From assembly GCF_022965805.1 (NCBI RefSeq), contig NC_133106.1, positions 35,391,913-35,455,912 of the forward strand: a stretch of DNA of 64,000 nucleotides. The letters run 5' to 3'. This document shows, one piece after another, positions 45,553 to 56,189 of the stretch. Origin of the DNA: Primulina eburnea. Lineage: Eukaryota > Streptophyta > Magnoliopsida > Lamiales > Gesneriaceae. The notes beneath the pieces were generated by a model. It saw nothing but the letters and a program-made list of their open reading frames with translations. It searched no databases and was not told the DNA's origin. Within the stretch, counting starts at the first letter, position 1. Each line of letters begins with the position of its first letter. Both the position numbers and the translations under genes were made by a program.

Positions 45553-48388
45553 ATGGAACATTCAAGGCCGATTTCAAGAGCCCATTGCTCAGGCTCAACA
45601 CCATCAGATGAATCATCTTTGGATCTTGAGAAATACTGTTGCAATCATTCTTACCAGCCTTCATTTAGTCCACCGCTTCAACCCCATGCATCAGCTGGGC
45701 AGCACTGTGAGAGTAGTGCTGCATACTTTTCATGGCCCTGTCGAATAAAAGATGATGCTGAAGAAAGGTCAAATTACTTTGCTAACCTACAGAAAGGGGT
45801 TTTGCCTGAAACTCTGGGCCATTTGCCAGAAGGTCAGAGAGCAAATACCTTGCTTGAGCTCATGACCATAAGAGCATTTCACAGCAAAATCTTGCGTTGT
45901 TACAGTCTTGGCACGGCAATTGGTTTTCGGATTCGACGTGGTGTTTTGACGGATATACCTGCCATACTGGTATTTGTGTCACGGAAAGTTCACAAGCAAT
46001 GGCTTACTCCAATACAGTGCTTACCAACAGCTTTGGAGGTAATAACAAAGATGACAAGACTTCAGTCATCTCCCCTTCACCTCTTCAGTTGAAGTTTTTA
46101 AATGCATTTTATATAACACACGTGAAGATCAGAACTGAATTTTTTATGAAATGTTGCTAATTATCTGTAATTTTTAATTCAAAATTTTTGTTCCTACTCT
46201 CCTTTCTTTTGGTGCATGTATCTGTATTATACAATAAGGGAGAGAAAATCACTCATTATTTTTTGTCTCCTTCTGATGGCTTTATTATTTTCTCAAAATA
46301 TCCTCGCTATATGCATTAATTAATCAATTGATTTGTCTCAACGTTTTGAGCTATTTGGGGTGTATGTGTTTCTGTGTGTGATGTGCGTGTGCTTCTGTAT
46401 ATGTGATTATGTGTGCGTGAGTTGTGTAATGCACATTACTTTAAAAATAATATAATATTTATTACTTTTTTATATTTAAATATACCAGTGCTCTATACTA
46501 TACTTGATTTAGTCATACGTAATGGGCATTATGATCAGCATTCATAAAGCAGCAAGTGTTGCCTCCATTCATTATTAAAGAGGTATAGAAACTTGCTGAA
46601 TGTGCTGTGCTTCTCCGTCTGGCTCTTCACTGTTCTGCTTTGATGTTGAAATTGCATTCACACCTTCAGGGACCAGGAGGTGTGTGGTGTGATGTTGATG
46701 TGGTTGAGTTTTCATATTTTGGTGCACCGGAGCCCACACCCAAGGAACAATTGTACACTGAGATTGTTGATGACCTGCGTGGAAGTGATCCATGCATTGG
46801 ATCAGGTTCTCAGGTAACTTGGAAACAACGTACTGTTCTGAGTCTTTTTGGAAGTAACCATTTCTTGGAACTTGTATATTTCTTCATTTTTAGCCATTTA
46901 CTTGCCACTTACAGCATCTCCACTTTTTCTATAAATGGCAGGTTGCAAATCAGGAAACTTATGGTACCTTGGGTGCTATTGTGAGGAGCCAAACAGGGAA
47001 TCGACAAGTTGGTTTTCTCACAAATCGTCATGTTGCAGTTGATTTAGACTACCCAAATCAAAAGATGTTTCATCCTTTACCGCCAACACTTGGACCTGGT
47101 GTTTATCTTGGTGCAGTTGAAAGAGCAACTTCATTCATTAGGGATGACCTCTGGTTTGGGATATTTGCTGGCATAAATCCAGGTTAGTTGTATCCACTCA
47201 ATTTCTTATTGGTCAAAAGATACAAAATATCGATTGCAGAGTCATGTCGGTGTAGTAAGTATCGAATGTGAGGAAATGGGAGCGTCTATCTTTTGCTCTC
47301 TTCTTAGATGTTTACATTCCCAATTTTCCAAGTACTGGATAGACGGAGCGGCACAATATCATAATACTTGATTGTACCTGCAGAGACATTTGTGAGAGCG
47401 GACGGAGCATTCATACCATTCGCTGATGATTTTGACATGACCGCCGTAACTACATCTGTGAAAGGGATAGGAGAAATTGGAAATGTGAAAACCATAGACT
47501 TGCAATCTTCAATTGACAGTCTTGTTGGAAAGCAAGTTATGAAGGTTGGAAGAAGTTCTGGTTTAACCACTGGCACTGTATTGGCATATGCTCTCGAGTA
47601 CAATGACGAAAAAGGGATATGCTTTTTGACTGATTTTCTTGTCGTTGGTGAGAACCAACAAACATTTGACCTCGAAGGGGACAGTGGAAGTCTAATCATA
47701 TTAAAAGGTGAAAATGGCGAGAAGTCGAGGCCTATCGGGATTATATGGGGTGGAACCGCCAACAGGGGAAGGCTTAAACTACAGGTTGGCCAGCCTCCGG
47801 AGAACTGGACTAGCGGTGTTGATCTTGGGCGCCTGCTCAATTTCCTCGAACTTGATCTAATCACTTCTGACGAATCTCTACGAGGTTGGTCTACTCTATA
47901 TCTTCCACATGTTCTCACTTTTATGCTTCATTCGAAATGACATTTTGATCTTTTATTATACATGCGGAATCACTATAGTTGCTGTTCAAGAACAAAGAGC
48001 GGCTTCCATGGTTGGATCCAACGCTGGGGACTCGTCGCCTCCAGATATAATTCTTCCAAAAGACAAATCCAAGCCATTGGGTTTGAACATCCCGTTGGAA
48101 ATTGGTGCAGCCGGACCAGATATAAATTCATCACCAGCGGATGGTGCGTTTGATTTGGAAGACGGTCTGAACGCAGGTCCAAGTTTTGAGCATCAGTTCA
48201 TACCCAGCTTTAATGGTAGTCCCATAATGCATCAAAACGATCAACAACACAGGGATATGATACCTGAAAATCTCTCTGAATTGAAGAATGCTTCAGATGA
48301 AGACATAAGCTTTTCTTTGCAGCTGGGTGAGAAGGAGCCCAAGAGAAGGAAATCCGAGCATGTTCGGAGGATCGACGAACCAAAATGA
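45553..48388 (+). CDS. NAL1: NARROW LEAF 1 (NAL1)-like trypsin-fold serine protease
   Basis: In rice, NAL1 controls leaf width, vein number and grain number through a nuclear trypsin-like protease. Five exons join in phase to 593 aa (rice 582): 45553-46038, 46670-46813, 46942-47182, 47384-47884, 47979-48388. The start is the first ATG after an acceptor at 45517-45519, so a non-coding 5' exon lies upstream. Family landmarks: NYFANLQKG, TIRAFHSKILR, GTAIGFRIRRGVLTDIPAI, GPGGVWCDVDVVEFSY and GRSSGLTTG. Catalytic residues by homology: His240 in TNRHVAVD, Asp297 in RADGAF, and Ser in GDSGS (about 391). Residue 239 next to the His is Arg, where some rice alleles have His. The last exon is acidic and hydrophilic and ends with a basic KEPKRRK cluster, a candidate nuclear localisation signal. 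Confidence 0.95.
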
Positions 48389-48399
48389 TTCCAAACTTG

Positions 48400-49010
48400 T
48401 GGCGTTTTACTCCCTTTCGTCCGTTCCGAGTGTCCAGTCTCCTGAGATGTGAGTTCCCTCAGGTTTCCCATGTAATATGCAACGTAGCATCACAAGAAGA
48501 GCAAAGACATAATTAAGGTGGTAGCAATTTTCATTTATGCACATGTGATAAATTACACTTACACTTGTCTGCTTTCGTTTCTTCAAATTGTGATTTGAAA
48601 TTCTTATTATACATATTCTCTTGATTTATCCGAATTTCTTTTAAGAATAGAAACAAAGAAGTGAGCTGAAAATTGATAAAAATAGTTATAAATTATATGA
48701 AATAAATTGATAATAATATTAGTTGTAATATTGTCAAAAAATTTAGAATTAACAAATATTTGATAAAATTGAAAATAACAAATAATAAAATAATATTTTC
48801 AGAACCAGGGATGGTAACGATTTAATTAGAAAATTCAGTGCGATTAATTTATAATTCTGATTTTTCATTTAAAAAACAATTTAAATCGAGTTATTCGATT
48901 TCAATAATTTTCATAGTATATCGGTTAAATTTTATAAACCGATTTTTAAATTTTATTTTTTTCCTGAAAATTAAACCCATTTTTTTTTTTTTACTAAATG
49001 GAAACCTACA
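48400..49010. other. 3' flank of the NAL1-like gene, nothing further recognised
   Basis: The 3' untranslated region is followed by AT-rich sequence leading into a TA microsatellite. From about 48800 the sequence resembles a GGATGGTAACGATT-type repeat but no ends were found. Confidence 0.4.

Positions 49011-49012
<2 letters not shown>

Positions 49013-49081
<69 letters not shown>
49013..49081. repeat. (TA)n microsatellite
   Basis: A continuous TA run of nearly 70 bp. Ile-Tyr frames through it on both strands are artefacts. Confidence 0.95.
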
Positions 49082-49086
<5 letters not shown>

Positions 49087-49444
49087 AAACAAAAAAACCG
49101 AATTAAAAACGACTATTTTGACCAGTATCCAAATTAACTTAATTTTAGATTTTTTATTTTAAAATGGACTTTATATTAAAAAATATAATAAAGATTGAAT
49201 ATAAGAAATTGAAAAGAAATTGGTTTATTCAGTTTTACTTATCATTTGTTCATAGCTAATTTCGGTAATATTTTCATTTATTGTCACTATCGTTAATTTT
49301 ATTGATTTTCTAAATTTTAAAATATTATACTAATTTTAATTTATTTCATATTATTTTTGTCAATATTATTAGGTTTCTAATTGAAATAACCAAAATAATT
49401 ATATTTATAAAATATAAAAATAACATTTTCGTATAATAACAAAA

Positions 49445-49629
49445 AAGCAAAAACTTGTGTGAGACGGTCTCACGGGTCGTATTTGTGAGACGAATCTTTT
49501 ATTTGGGTCATCAATGAAAAAGTATTATTTTTTTATGCTAAGAGTATTATTTTTTATTGTGAATATGGGTAAGGTTGACCCGTCTCACAGATTAGGATAT
49601 GTGAGACGGTCTCACATGAGACTCACTCT
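49445..49629. mobile_element. MITE, GAGACGGTCTCAC family, copy 2
   Basis: Same ends and core as the copy at 33795, including GTGTGAGACGGTCTCAC at the left and GTGAGACGGTCTCACAT at the right. It lies about 30 bp from copy 3 in the same orientation. Confidence 0.88.
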
Positions 49630-49661
49630 AATAAAAAACTTACCACCAAAAGGGGGTTTAA

Positions 49662-49843
49662 GACAAAAACTTGTGTGAGACGGTCTCACGGGTCGTATAT
49701 GTGAGACAAATCTCTTATTTGAGTCACCCATGAAAAAGTATTACTTTTTATGCTAAGAGTATGATTTTTTATTGTGAATATGGGTAGGGTTGACCCGTCT
49801 CACAGATTATGATCCGTGAGACGGCCTCACATGAAACTCACTC
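49662..49843. mobile_element. MITE, GAGACGGTCTCAC family, copy 3
   Basis: A second copy in direct orientation, separated from copy 2 by about 32 bp. It is highly similar to copy 2, with one substitution in the right dyad (GACGGCCTCAC). Confidence 0.88.
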
Positions 49844-49978
49844 GGGTTTTAAACCCCAGCCCTTATATTATTTATTTTTATAAAACTTATTATATGATAT
49901 TTTTTTAAATACTTGAATTTTTATTAAAATAAAAAATCAAAAGTTAAGAATAAGTGTGTGGGGCGTGTGTTGGATGCC

Positions 49979-50257
49979 ATGAACTTTTATTTAAATCTCC
50001 GTAGTTCGCCTTTCGCCAAGATACTCGATAATCTTCCGTTGAGAAATCGGGAAGTATCATCATCTGTACTGTCCGTTTGTGTTCATGGAAGGCCTACTTT
50101 TATGCATCATAATATAGCTGCTCAAGAAGATGGACAGCTAGTTATGTTCTCTGATCATGATGAGCATCAGGTCGACAGAACATCTTCTCCTTCTCTGTCA
50201 TATATTTATGGGAAGTGTAGTAGTGTAAATATCTGTGTGGATAAGATAAGTAATTGA
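49979..50257 (+). other. unassigned open frame, possible gene fragment
   Basis: From the ATG at 49979 about 92 codons are open, with ordinary mixed composition over the first 70 and no low complexity. The frame begins only about 135 bp after a MITE. I recognise no family with confidence. A potential splice donor (CAGGTCGAC) near 50168 would end an exon there. It could be the start of the split gene whose last exons appear at 51145-51470, or a remnant truncated by the MITE. Confidence 0.3.
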
Positions 50258-50458
50258 TTGTGCATGTCAAAATGTCTATTAATTTTCCTGACAAAAACAT
50301 TACTTGCGGTCTGATGTCATAAAATCTATGTATTTTTCTCCGAACATGAATTAAGTATGACCTATGTGGGAAATATTGCTTGTCTGCAACTTTACTTAAC
50401 GACTGGATTCACAATCCAACTTTTTTAGTCTTTTCCTTTGTTAGTTGTTTCCACACAT

Positions 50459-50571
50459 ATTTATGAATAAGTGGTTTTCCATTCCTCTTAGCTGTGTGGT
50501 TGTTTTATGACCAATTTATGAATATGTGGTTTTCCATTCCTCTTAGCTGTGTGGTGTATTTTATGACCAAT
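50459..50571. repeat. two-copy tandem duplication, about 55-bp unit
   Basis: TTTATGAATAAGTGG and TTTATGAATATGTGG each start a copy that continues through TTTTCCATTCCTCTTAGCTG and ends with TTTTATGACCAA. Near-identity suggests a recent duplication. It lies in likely intron or intergenic sequence. Confidence 0.85.
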
Positions 50572-51143
50572 TTTGCATTATATTAGTGGTTCAATCCAGT
50601 TGTTAGAGTTTGGAATATTTGTAATAGCTTGAATTGTCAAGGAAAAACAAATAAGCACCTTAAATTAAACGTTTTTTGGAATAAGATTTATTTATTCTGT
50701 TTTTGTAACAGTGAGGGGTAAAATGTTCTAATAACAATAATCGAAGATTCCCTACTCTGCATATAAGTAAGCAACCCGACTTTCTGTGAACTGAAAGTAG
50801 TTGTCTCGTTTTACATCATCCAAAGCATTGCAAGTGCTTCAGTTATTGCACGTCCGAGGGAGGAATAAAAGTGGAGTATATCCATGTAGATTTTTTGCTG
50901 TCAAAACATGGATCTTCTATTTCAAGTCAAATTGAGAAAAAGGAGCTGATACAATCTGTATCATTAATAGGAGAACCATCGTTTATTCATCATTCATTGC
51001 ATCTTTAGATTTCGAAGTTTAAGAAAAATGGTATAAACGGTCACTTGTATAACAAAGATTGCTTCATAAAAATTTTCCTCTCGTACTAGTTGCTCTCTGT
51101 ACGAAGTTTATAGTAACAGTTACATGGATTGATGAAATACTGG

Positions 51144-51470
51144 AACAGGATCTACTAAACCAAGTATGGCGCGGAAGAAAAATGTTTCGAGGGATAAACC
51201 TCTTCCACCCTCAAAGAGGCTTCGCCTTGAGGCACAGAGAGTCCTAAAAGAGAGAATTCAAGATATTGCTGATAAGAAAGGCTTTAAGTTGAGATTCTGC
51301 ACTTTAAAGGAATGTGCAAATCACATTCTTTCAACTCTCATTTCTGTTGATTTGTGTTGCAGGACTTGGTGGTTCTACTCATTGGGTCGCCACTCCGACA
51401 CCGCTTAGCGCCAGCTCTATGCCTCATACTGAGGCTGCTTTTTCGTCACCAGGAATAGAATATATGTAAA
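51144..51470 (+). CDS. C-terminal exons of an unidentified protein
   Basis: An acceptor (GGAACAG at about 51144-51150) opens a basic reading frame containing MARKKNVSRDKPLPPSKRLR and a Lys/Arg/Leu helix (EAQRVLKERIQDIADKKG). A later acceptor (TTGCAG near 51362) opens a second exon coding a Gly/Ser/Thr/Pro-rich tail (GLGGSTHWVATPTPLS..., ending GIEYM) and a TAA near 51470. The joined product looks like the C-terminus of a nuclear protein: a basic helix, then a low-complexity tail. The first part may be the frame at 49979-50257. I do not recognise the family, and exon joins are uncertain. Confidence 0.4.
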
Positions 51471-51474
51471 CGAA

Positions 51475-52100
51475 TAAATATTGAGAACAGAGTAGTAGAA
51501 CACTGCGCTATTGATTTTCTGGTTTCTTTTTTGCTCTGGTTTCTCTTTTGCTCATGCCTCGTTGTATCACAAGGCATCTCGATAGGATAATGTGTTTTCT
51601 GATTGTTGAAGCGATTAGATATGAGGTGGACTGGTGCAAGGTAAATAACAATATGTTTGGTTTGAAGGATAGAATATTGAGGAGTTAGACAGATAAAAAA
51701 ATTCTGATTTTGTATTAAACTCGGTCATGACTTACATCACTAGCAGCTGGTTATGGACTTGTGGTTCCATAACCAACGGAATATACAATTATTTTCTTAA
51801 AAAAATATTTTTCCTTCGATTTTGTGATCATTTAAATTGCCAATTCAAAATAAATTACATCTAATACAGAACCCAAAAGATACATCTGGTTTTCAAATGC
51901 CTAATGCCTCCTATCAAAGCAAGATAATACAAGAAGCAGGTGCATGCTTTTCCAGACAACGGTGCATAATGCTAAAACAATCAAAAGGATCCTGAAACAA
52001 GACGATGCATCGATCAGTTGAAGGGTATGCACAACCTCCTCTCAACAAGAGGAGCATTATCAGTCATCGTTATTAGATCTGAAGAATGCGTTCATCTGCT
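51475..52100. other. convergent 3' flanks, nothing recognised
   Basis: Lies between the plus-strand fragment ending near 51470 and the minus-strand Iojap-like gene. Untranslated sequence of both is expected; no other feature is seen. Confidence 0.4.
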
Positions 52101-52107
52101 TGAGTTT

Positions 52108-53796
52108 TCAACCACCAAATCGTTGGTTTTCAAATGGTAGCTCTATCGGAATAGCATTGCCATAAAACTCTTCCAAGTTGTAGAAAGTTCTTTGCTGAGG
52201 AAGAAATATATGCACAACTACATCACCTGCAAAATATAGGGTTAAGCCAGACAACTTGGGTAATGATGCCCCATTTAGTAAATAGGTCGTCCGGTTATAG
52301 CCCACCAATATTTTGCATTTAACCATATCATAATCAAAATTTAAAACTGAAACAAGAGAATATAAAATATGATAAAATTTGAAAATATTAAGGAATAAAT
52401 AACTAAATACATGTAATGGAGAACGAGTAAAGATTCTAGATCGAATGTACTGATGGTGGATAATCATTATTTTTAGTAAAGAAGATCCTAACTAGATTTT
52501 AAGCAAAGACAGTTCAAAACATTGGCAGAGGCACTCGGAGGCAGTCTAATTGTTATGAGTCCACAGGAGACACTCACCAAAGTCCAGCAATGTCCATGAA
52601 TTGGGTTTAGAATCTCCGGTTGCTGTTCTTCCATATTGTGTTTCTGCTAAATCTTTCATTTTGGAGCTGGATAACAAAAAGATCTTACTTGAGAATGGTG
52701 ATGATTAATGGAAATGCTAAAGCTGCCAGAGATTATAAAGAAAACCAACTGTCTCACCCAATGGCATCGATTTGAGGCCGAGAAAACGCAGTGGCAATGA
52801 TAAAAAACCGAGTCCAATACACCAAAGGCTTGACAAAAAGAACTCTTAATTCTGCTGCCTTTACATCACTTGCAATTTTAGCTAAAGCAACAGCAACTGC
52901 ATCAAAGACAGAAATATATTAGTGATAATCGGTTATGCAAAAAGAGGTAAATAATCGAAGGAAAGATAAGCCTCTTGTTTGAACATAAGTCATTGGATTA
53001 AAGATTTTGGTCGATGCTAGATTCAAAATGGGGTGAACTCTCAGGCTTTCTCCGTCCACGCATCAACATAGAAATGAAAATAGCTTACAAGACAAGCTTT
53101 CAGCATCATCATCAACATCTGCACTAGCAGATTTTTGGTCATTGCTTTGGAAAACCACCTTGCCATACTTTTTGAGCAAGTCATCAAACATATCATCGGT
53201 ATCTTCACTAACATTCTGCAAGGAATAAAGACTATCAATAATTCATGTAAGTTTAGTAATGATTCAGCGCGAAGAAAGTATCTGAATTAAGCCAGGCGTC
53301 AGAAAGTACCAAGAATGAGGTTAAGATTTGAAGGCATTGACTGACTCACAGAAATCAAGATATGCTTCCAGTAAACATGAACCAAGAACTTAAAGAACAC
53401 CAGATTCCTAAAACAAGGGGGCACATGATCCATATGTATAACAGCTAAGTGCCTACTTCAAGTATTCATTTTTATGCATTTCCCCGTAATTTTCGAACAG
53501 TTGTTTTTTATGAATCAACCTAAACAGACACGAACGCGATGGCAGTTCTTACGGTAGTGGTTCAAGTAACAAACGAACTGTCTACTGTAAGCAAGAGAAA
53601 TTCGTACCGAGCCAACAGCCATGGGAGAAAGAGTAAACTTCTGAGGGCTGGGTATGTGTGAAAACTGGTGATTACAGAAGTAAAGATTTCTGGGTTTCGC
53701 CGACAGTCCACATTTTCGCCGAAAATGGTCGCCGGAGCTGGGATCTCCGGCGCGTACGAGGGGTCGGTGGTGGGTCGGCAAGGTGTAAACAATCAT
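52108..53796 (-). CDS. Iojap / RsfS-like ribosomal silencing factor, plastid-targeted
   Basis: RsfS/Iojap (DUF143) proteins bind large-subunit ribosomal protein uL14 and block subunit joining; plant Iojap acts in plastid ribosome function. Five exons join in phase to 220 aa: 53608-53796, 53089-53215, 52758-52896, 52578-52666, 52108-52226. The first exon (63 aa) is basic and Ser/His-rich with few acidic residues, as in a chloroplast transit peptide. The acidic linker EDTDDMFDDLLKKYGKVV follows. The RsfS domain comprises FAVALAKIASDVKAAELRVLFVKPLVYWTRFFIIATAFSRPQIDAIG, DLAETQYG, NSWTLLDFGDVVVHIFLPQQR and FYNLEEFYGNA, ending IELPFENQRFGG. These are close to the known plastid Iojap-related sequences. 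The chosen ATG (53796) gives a plausible transit peptide; a later in-frame ATG lies in the same exon. Confidence 0.92.
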
Positions 53797-54177
53797 TTGC
53801 GCCTAAGAATTGTGAACGCGTGCGCTCTCAAAACATGTACGCTAGAGCTACCAAAATGTTTCTTCTGATGGTAGAATTGAACCGAGCACCATGAAATTAT
53901 CTAGTTCTACGTGTTAAACGGATATGGATCCGGATAATGATCCAGTTAACACCTGCTTGGGCCATCTGCACAACAAGAAGGGCCCATTGAAATTTTCTGT
54001 TGCTCAATTTGGATTGAGAAAAAAAACTATGTCAACTTGGATCCAGATAATGATGCCCAACAGGCCTAAATATAGTTAAGTCCATTGGTTAAGGCCCATA
54101 TAATTTCTGATTAAATTGCAAGATGACCCAACAAGCATCGATTTACATGTCTCAAAATCAAATACAAGAAATCTCGT

Positions 54178-54736
54178 CGAACTTGATCTCCTTACAAAGC
54201 ACTGACCTTCTTGTCACGAGAGGCGAGCGCATCAGGAAAGACGATGTCTTCAAGATCGACGTCGAGCGTGTATTGCGTGGGCTTAATGTGATTGTAGTTT
54301 ACGAGCTTGACGAAGGCCTTGACGCGTGACTTCTTGACAGGGTCCTTCCGGATGACCTTACTTGGGTATTTGGCGATTCCGGCAACGAGGCAGCGTGGGG
54401 TCGGTCGCCTGTGCCGTCGTCGTAGTTCTTCACCATAGTCGATTCATGACAAGAAAACCGTCCCTGCAGAAGGATCACCGCCTTGTTCGGCTTCAGGAAC
54501 TTCACCATTCTTTGTATGTGCGTGGATTGCCGATGAACATGAACTTCAGTGTCAGCAACTCCATTTCTTCTGGTGGGCAGTAGTGTAAGATGCCTGCGAA
54601 CGCAGGGTTGAGCCATCTCCTGCTATTCGCGCGGCAGCTGATCAGCCCGTAGCTTGCTTTCAGGCGCTTGAAGAAGGATCAAGAAAGGTTCGAGACTGGG
54701 AAGAATCGTTGGTTTTTCTCGAAGCTCAGGTTTTGA
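54178..54736. pseudogene. RPL27: scrambled ribosomal protein eL27 (RPL27) pseudogene with internal inversion
   Basis: The minus strand from ATG 54508 encodes the eL27 N-terminus (MVKFLKPNKAVILLQGRF, then [12 protein letters not shown]). After a small deletion it continues in another frame with [20 protein letters not shown] and [10 protein letters not shown], to [13 protein letters not shown] near 54195, where an extra T makes a stop. The C-terminus is on the opposite strand: the plus strand at about 54668-54736 encodes ERFETGKNRWFFSKLRF and a stop, followed by apparent 3' untranslated sequence. So roughly 0.5 kb holding the 5' UTR and most of the CDS is inverted relative to the end of the gene. 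Both pieces carry an ALK segment, suggesting a short duplicated sequence at the break. No introns are seen, fitting a processed copy or an old intronless gene. It cannot encode eL27. Confidence 0.9.
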
Positions 54737-54739
54737 GCT

Positions 54740-55840
54740 GAAAGATATGGGATAAGACTGTATTCCTAGCCTTTTTTTTATTCCATTTGTGGATTATATG
54801 AGATCATTTTGGTGAAGCTATCGGTCTGATTGAGTTTTACAAATGATATTGATGCCTATTGCGTGAACTGTTCATGTCACGAGGAAGCTACAATGGTGAA
54901 ATTGTTGATCGGCTACATGTTTGTGTTTTATTTGACGATTTGCATTAGCTTTAAGTAGTGGAGTCTTTGGACGTGGCCACATATTTGATTCATTACTTTT
55001 GCGCCAAAAATTTATGTTTCTCCTTCTCTTCTGACTCCTTTAATTGGTTTGATGTTCTTGTTGTTCTGAAATTTGAGTTCATTTGGCTCTAACAGTTATG
55101 ACCAAAGTGTTATGGTACTGTTTCTTTTTTGGATGAGATTTTCAATTTTTTTGAAATTTGCCTTGCAAACTGAATTAATTATAATCAAATATTCCTCTGT
55201 GAGTGTATAGTCAGAAATGCTAAAATTTGAAAATATCACACAAAAACATATAATGTGGCATATAACCTTGCTTTGTACGATACCGAAGTTTGGACTTCTG
55301 GTTGTGCCATCGATGCTCAAGTGCTTCTATCTCTTTTAGGAAAACATTGTGGTGTGTGCTTAATGTAAGTAGATGAAATAATATTAAACAGATCCGCGAT
55401 GTAGGAGTATTTGGCTTGTTAGAGTGCTATGAAAAGCTCGGGGACGAATGTTATAGTAATGTGTATCAATTCATTTTAGAGGCTCGAACCTCTGAACGGA
55501 GGTCAGTTCTTACTTTTTTGCTTTCTGAATGTGTGGCAATGTGAAGTTGGGGTTGTGAAGACCATCATTTATCTGCGTGAGAATTGTGCACAAGATTTTC
55601 ACTATTCTTTTCTTTAATTCTTTTTTACTTTATTATGATAAATGGAGACTCAAACGAAGCAAATGTTTTACATATATCTGAGAAATACTAAATATAAGCA
55701 TGCATAATTATGAAAAAATAGTAAAAATACAACCCAATTTACATTAAAAAAAATCTGTATGGCTTGAGCAAACGGCCATATCCTTATTACAACCTAGTAA
55801 TGAAAATTATGGAAACAAAACTATCATATTGAATCTGCAG
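54740..55840. other. 3' UTR-like sequence of the eL27 pseudogene, then intergenic
   Basis: The first 200-300 bp after the eL27 stop look like a transcribed 3' untranslated region. The rest, up to the CYSTM gene, holds no supported feature. Confidence 0.35.
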
Positions 55841-55845
55841 TGTCA

Positions 55846-56085
55846 TCAGAAGCACACATCCAGACAGCAGCAGCAGCAAAGTCCAGCGAGACTGCGGGAA
55901 TAGAAGAGGTCCAAAGTTAAGTGGTGGTTTATTTTGACTAGACTAGAAGAATAGGTCATGTTATAGAAAGGTCGAGGATCTTACCATCCTTTCAAGAATC
56001 CATCTCCTCTGCTCTTGGTTTCCACGGGCACCCTCTCTTTGTTGTGGTCATCCTTTGTAGGATAACCCATGGGTGGAGGAGCCAT
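55846..56085 (-). CDS. CYSTM (cysteine-rich transmembrane module) small protein
   Basis: CYSTM proteins are tail-anchored stress-response peptides of plants. Two exons join in phase: 55985-56085 and 55846-55891, giving 48 aa from the chosen ATG. The first exon encodes MAPPPMGYPTKDDHNKERVP and ETKSRGDGFLKG, and the second the diagnostic module CLAGLCCCCCLDVCF, with a run of five Cys at the end. Sequence before the ATG stays in frame and codes the common family N-terminus QASYPSTATQNSAYV, so the true start is probably in an upstream exon and the protein is longer. I could not place that exon. The small second exon (46 bp) is easy for gene finders to miss. Confidence 0.85.
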
Positions 56086-56189
56086 GACGTAGGCGCTGTT
56101 CTGTGTTGCAGTGGAAGGATAGGAAGCTTGGAGACGAGGACAAAAGGTATAATCAGATGCTAACTCTGCTTTTAGTTATTTTTTATCAA

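Noticed and set aside
54123..54616. Plus-strand frames of 68-73 codons and a 105-codon minus-strand frame
   Set aside because: They are antisense or frame-shifted readings of the eL27 pseudogene, not independent genes.
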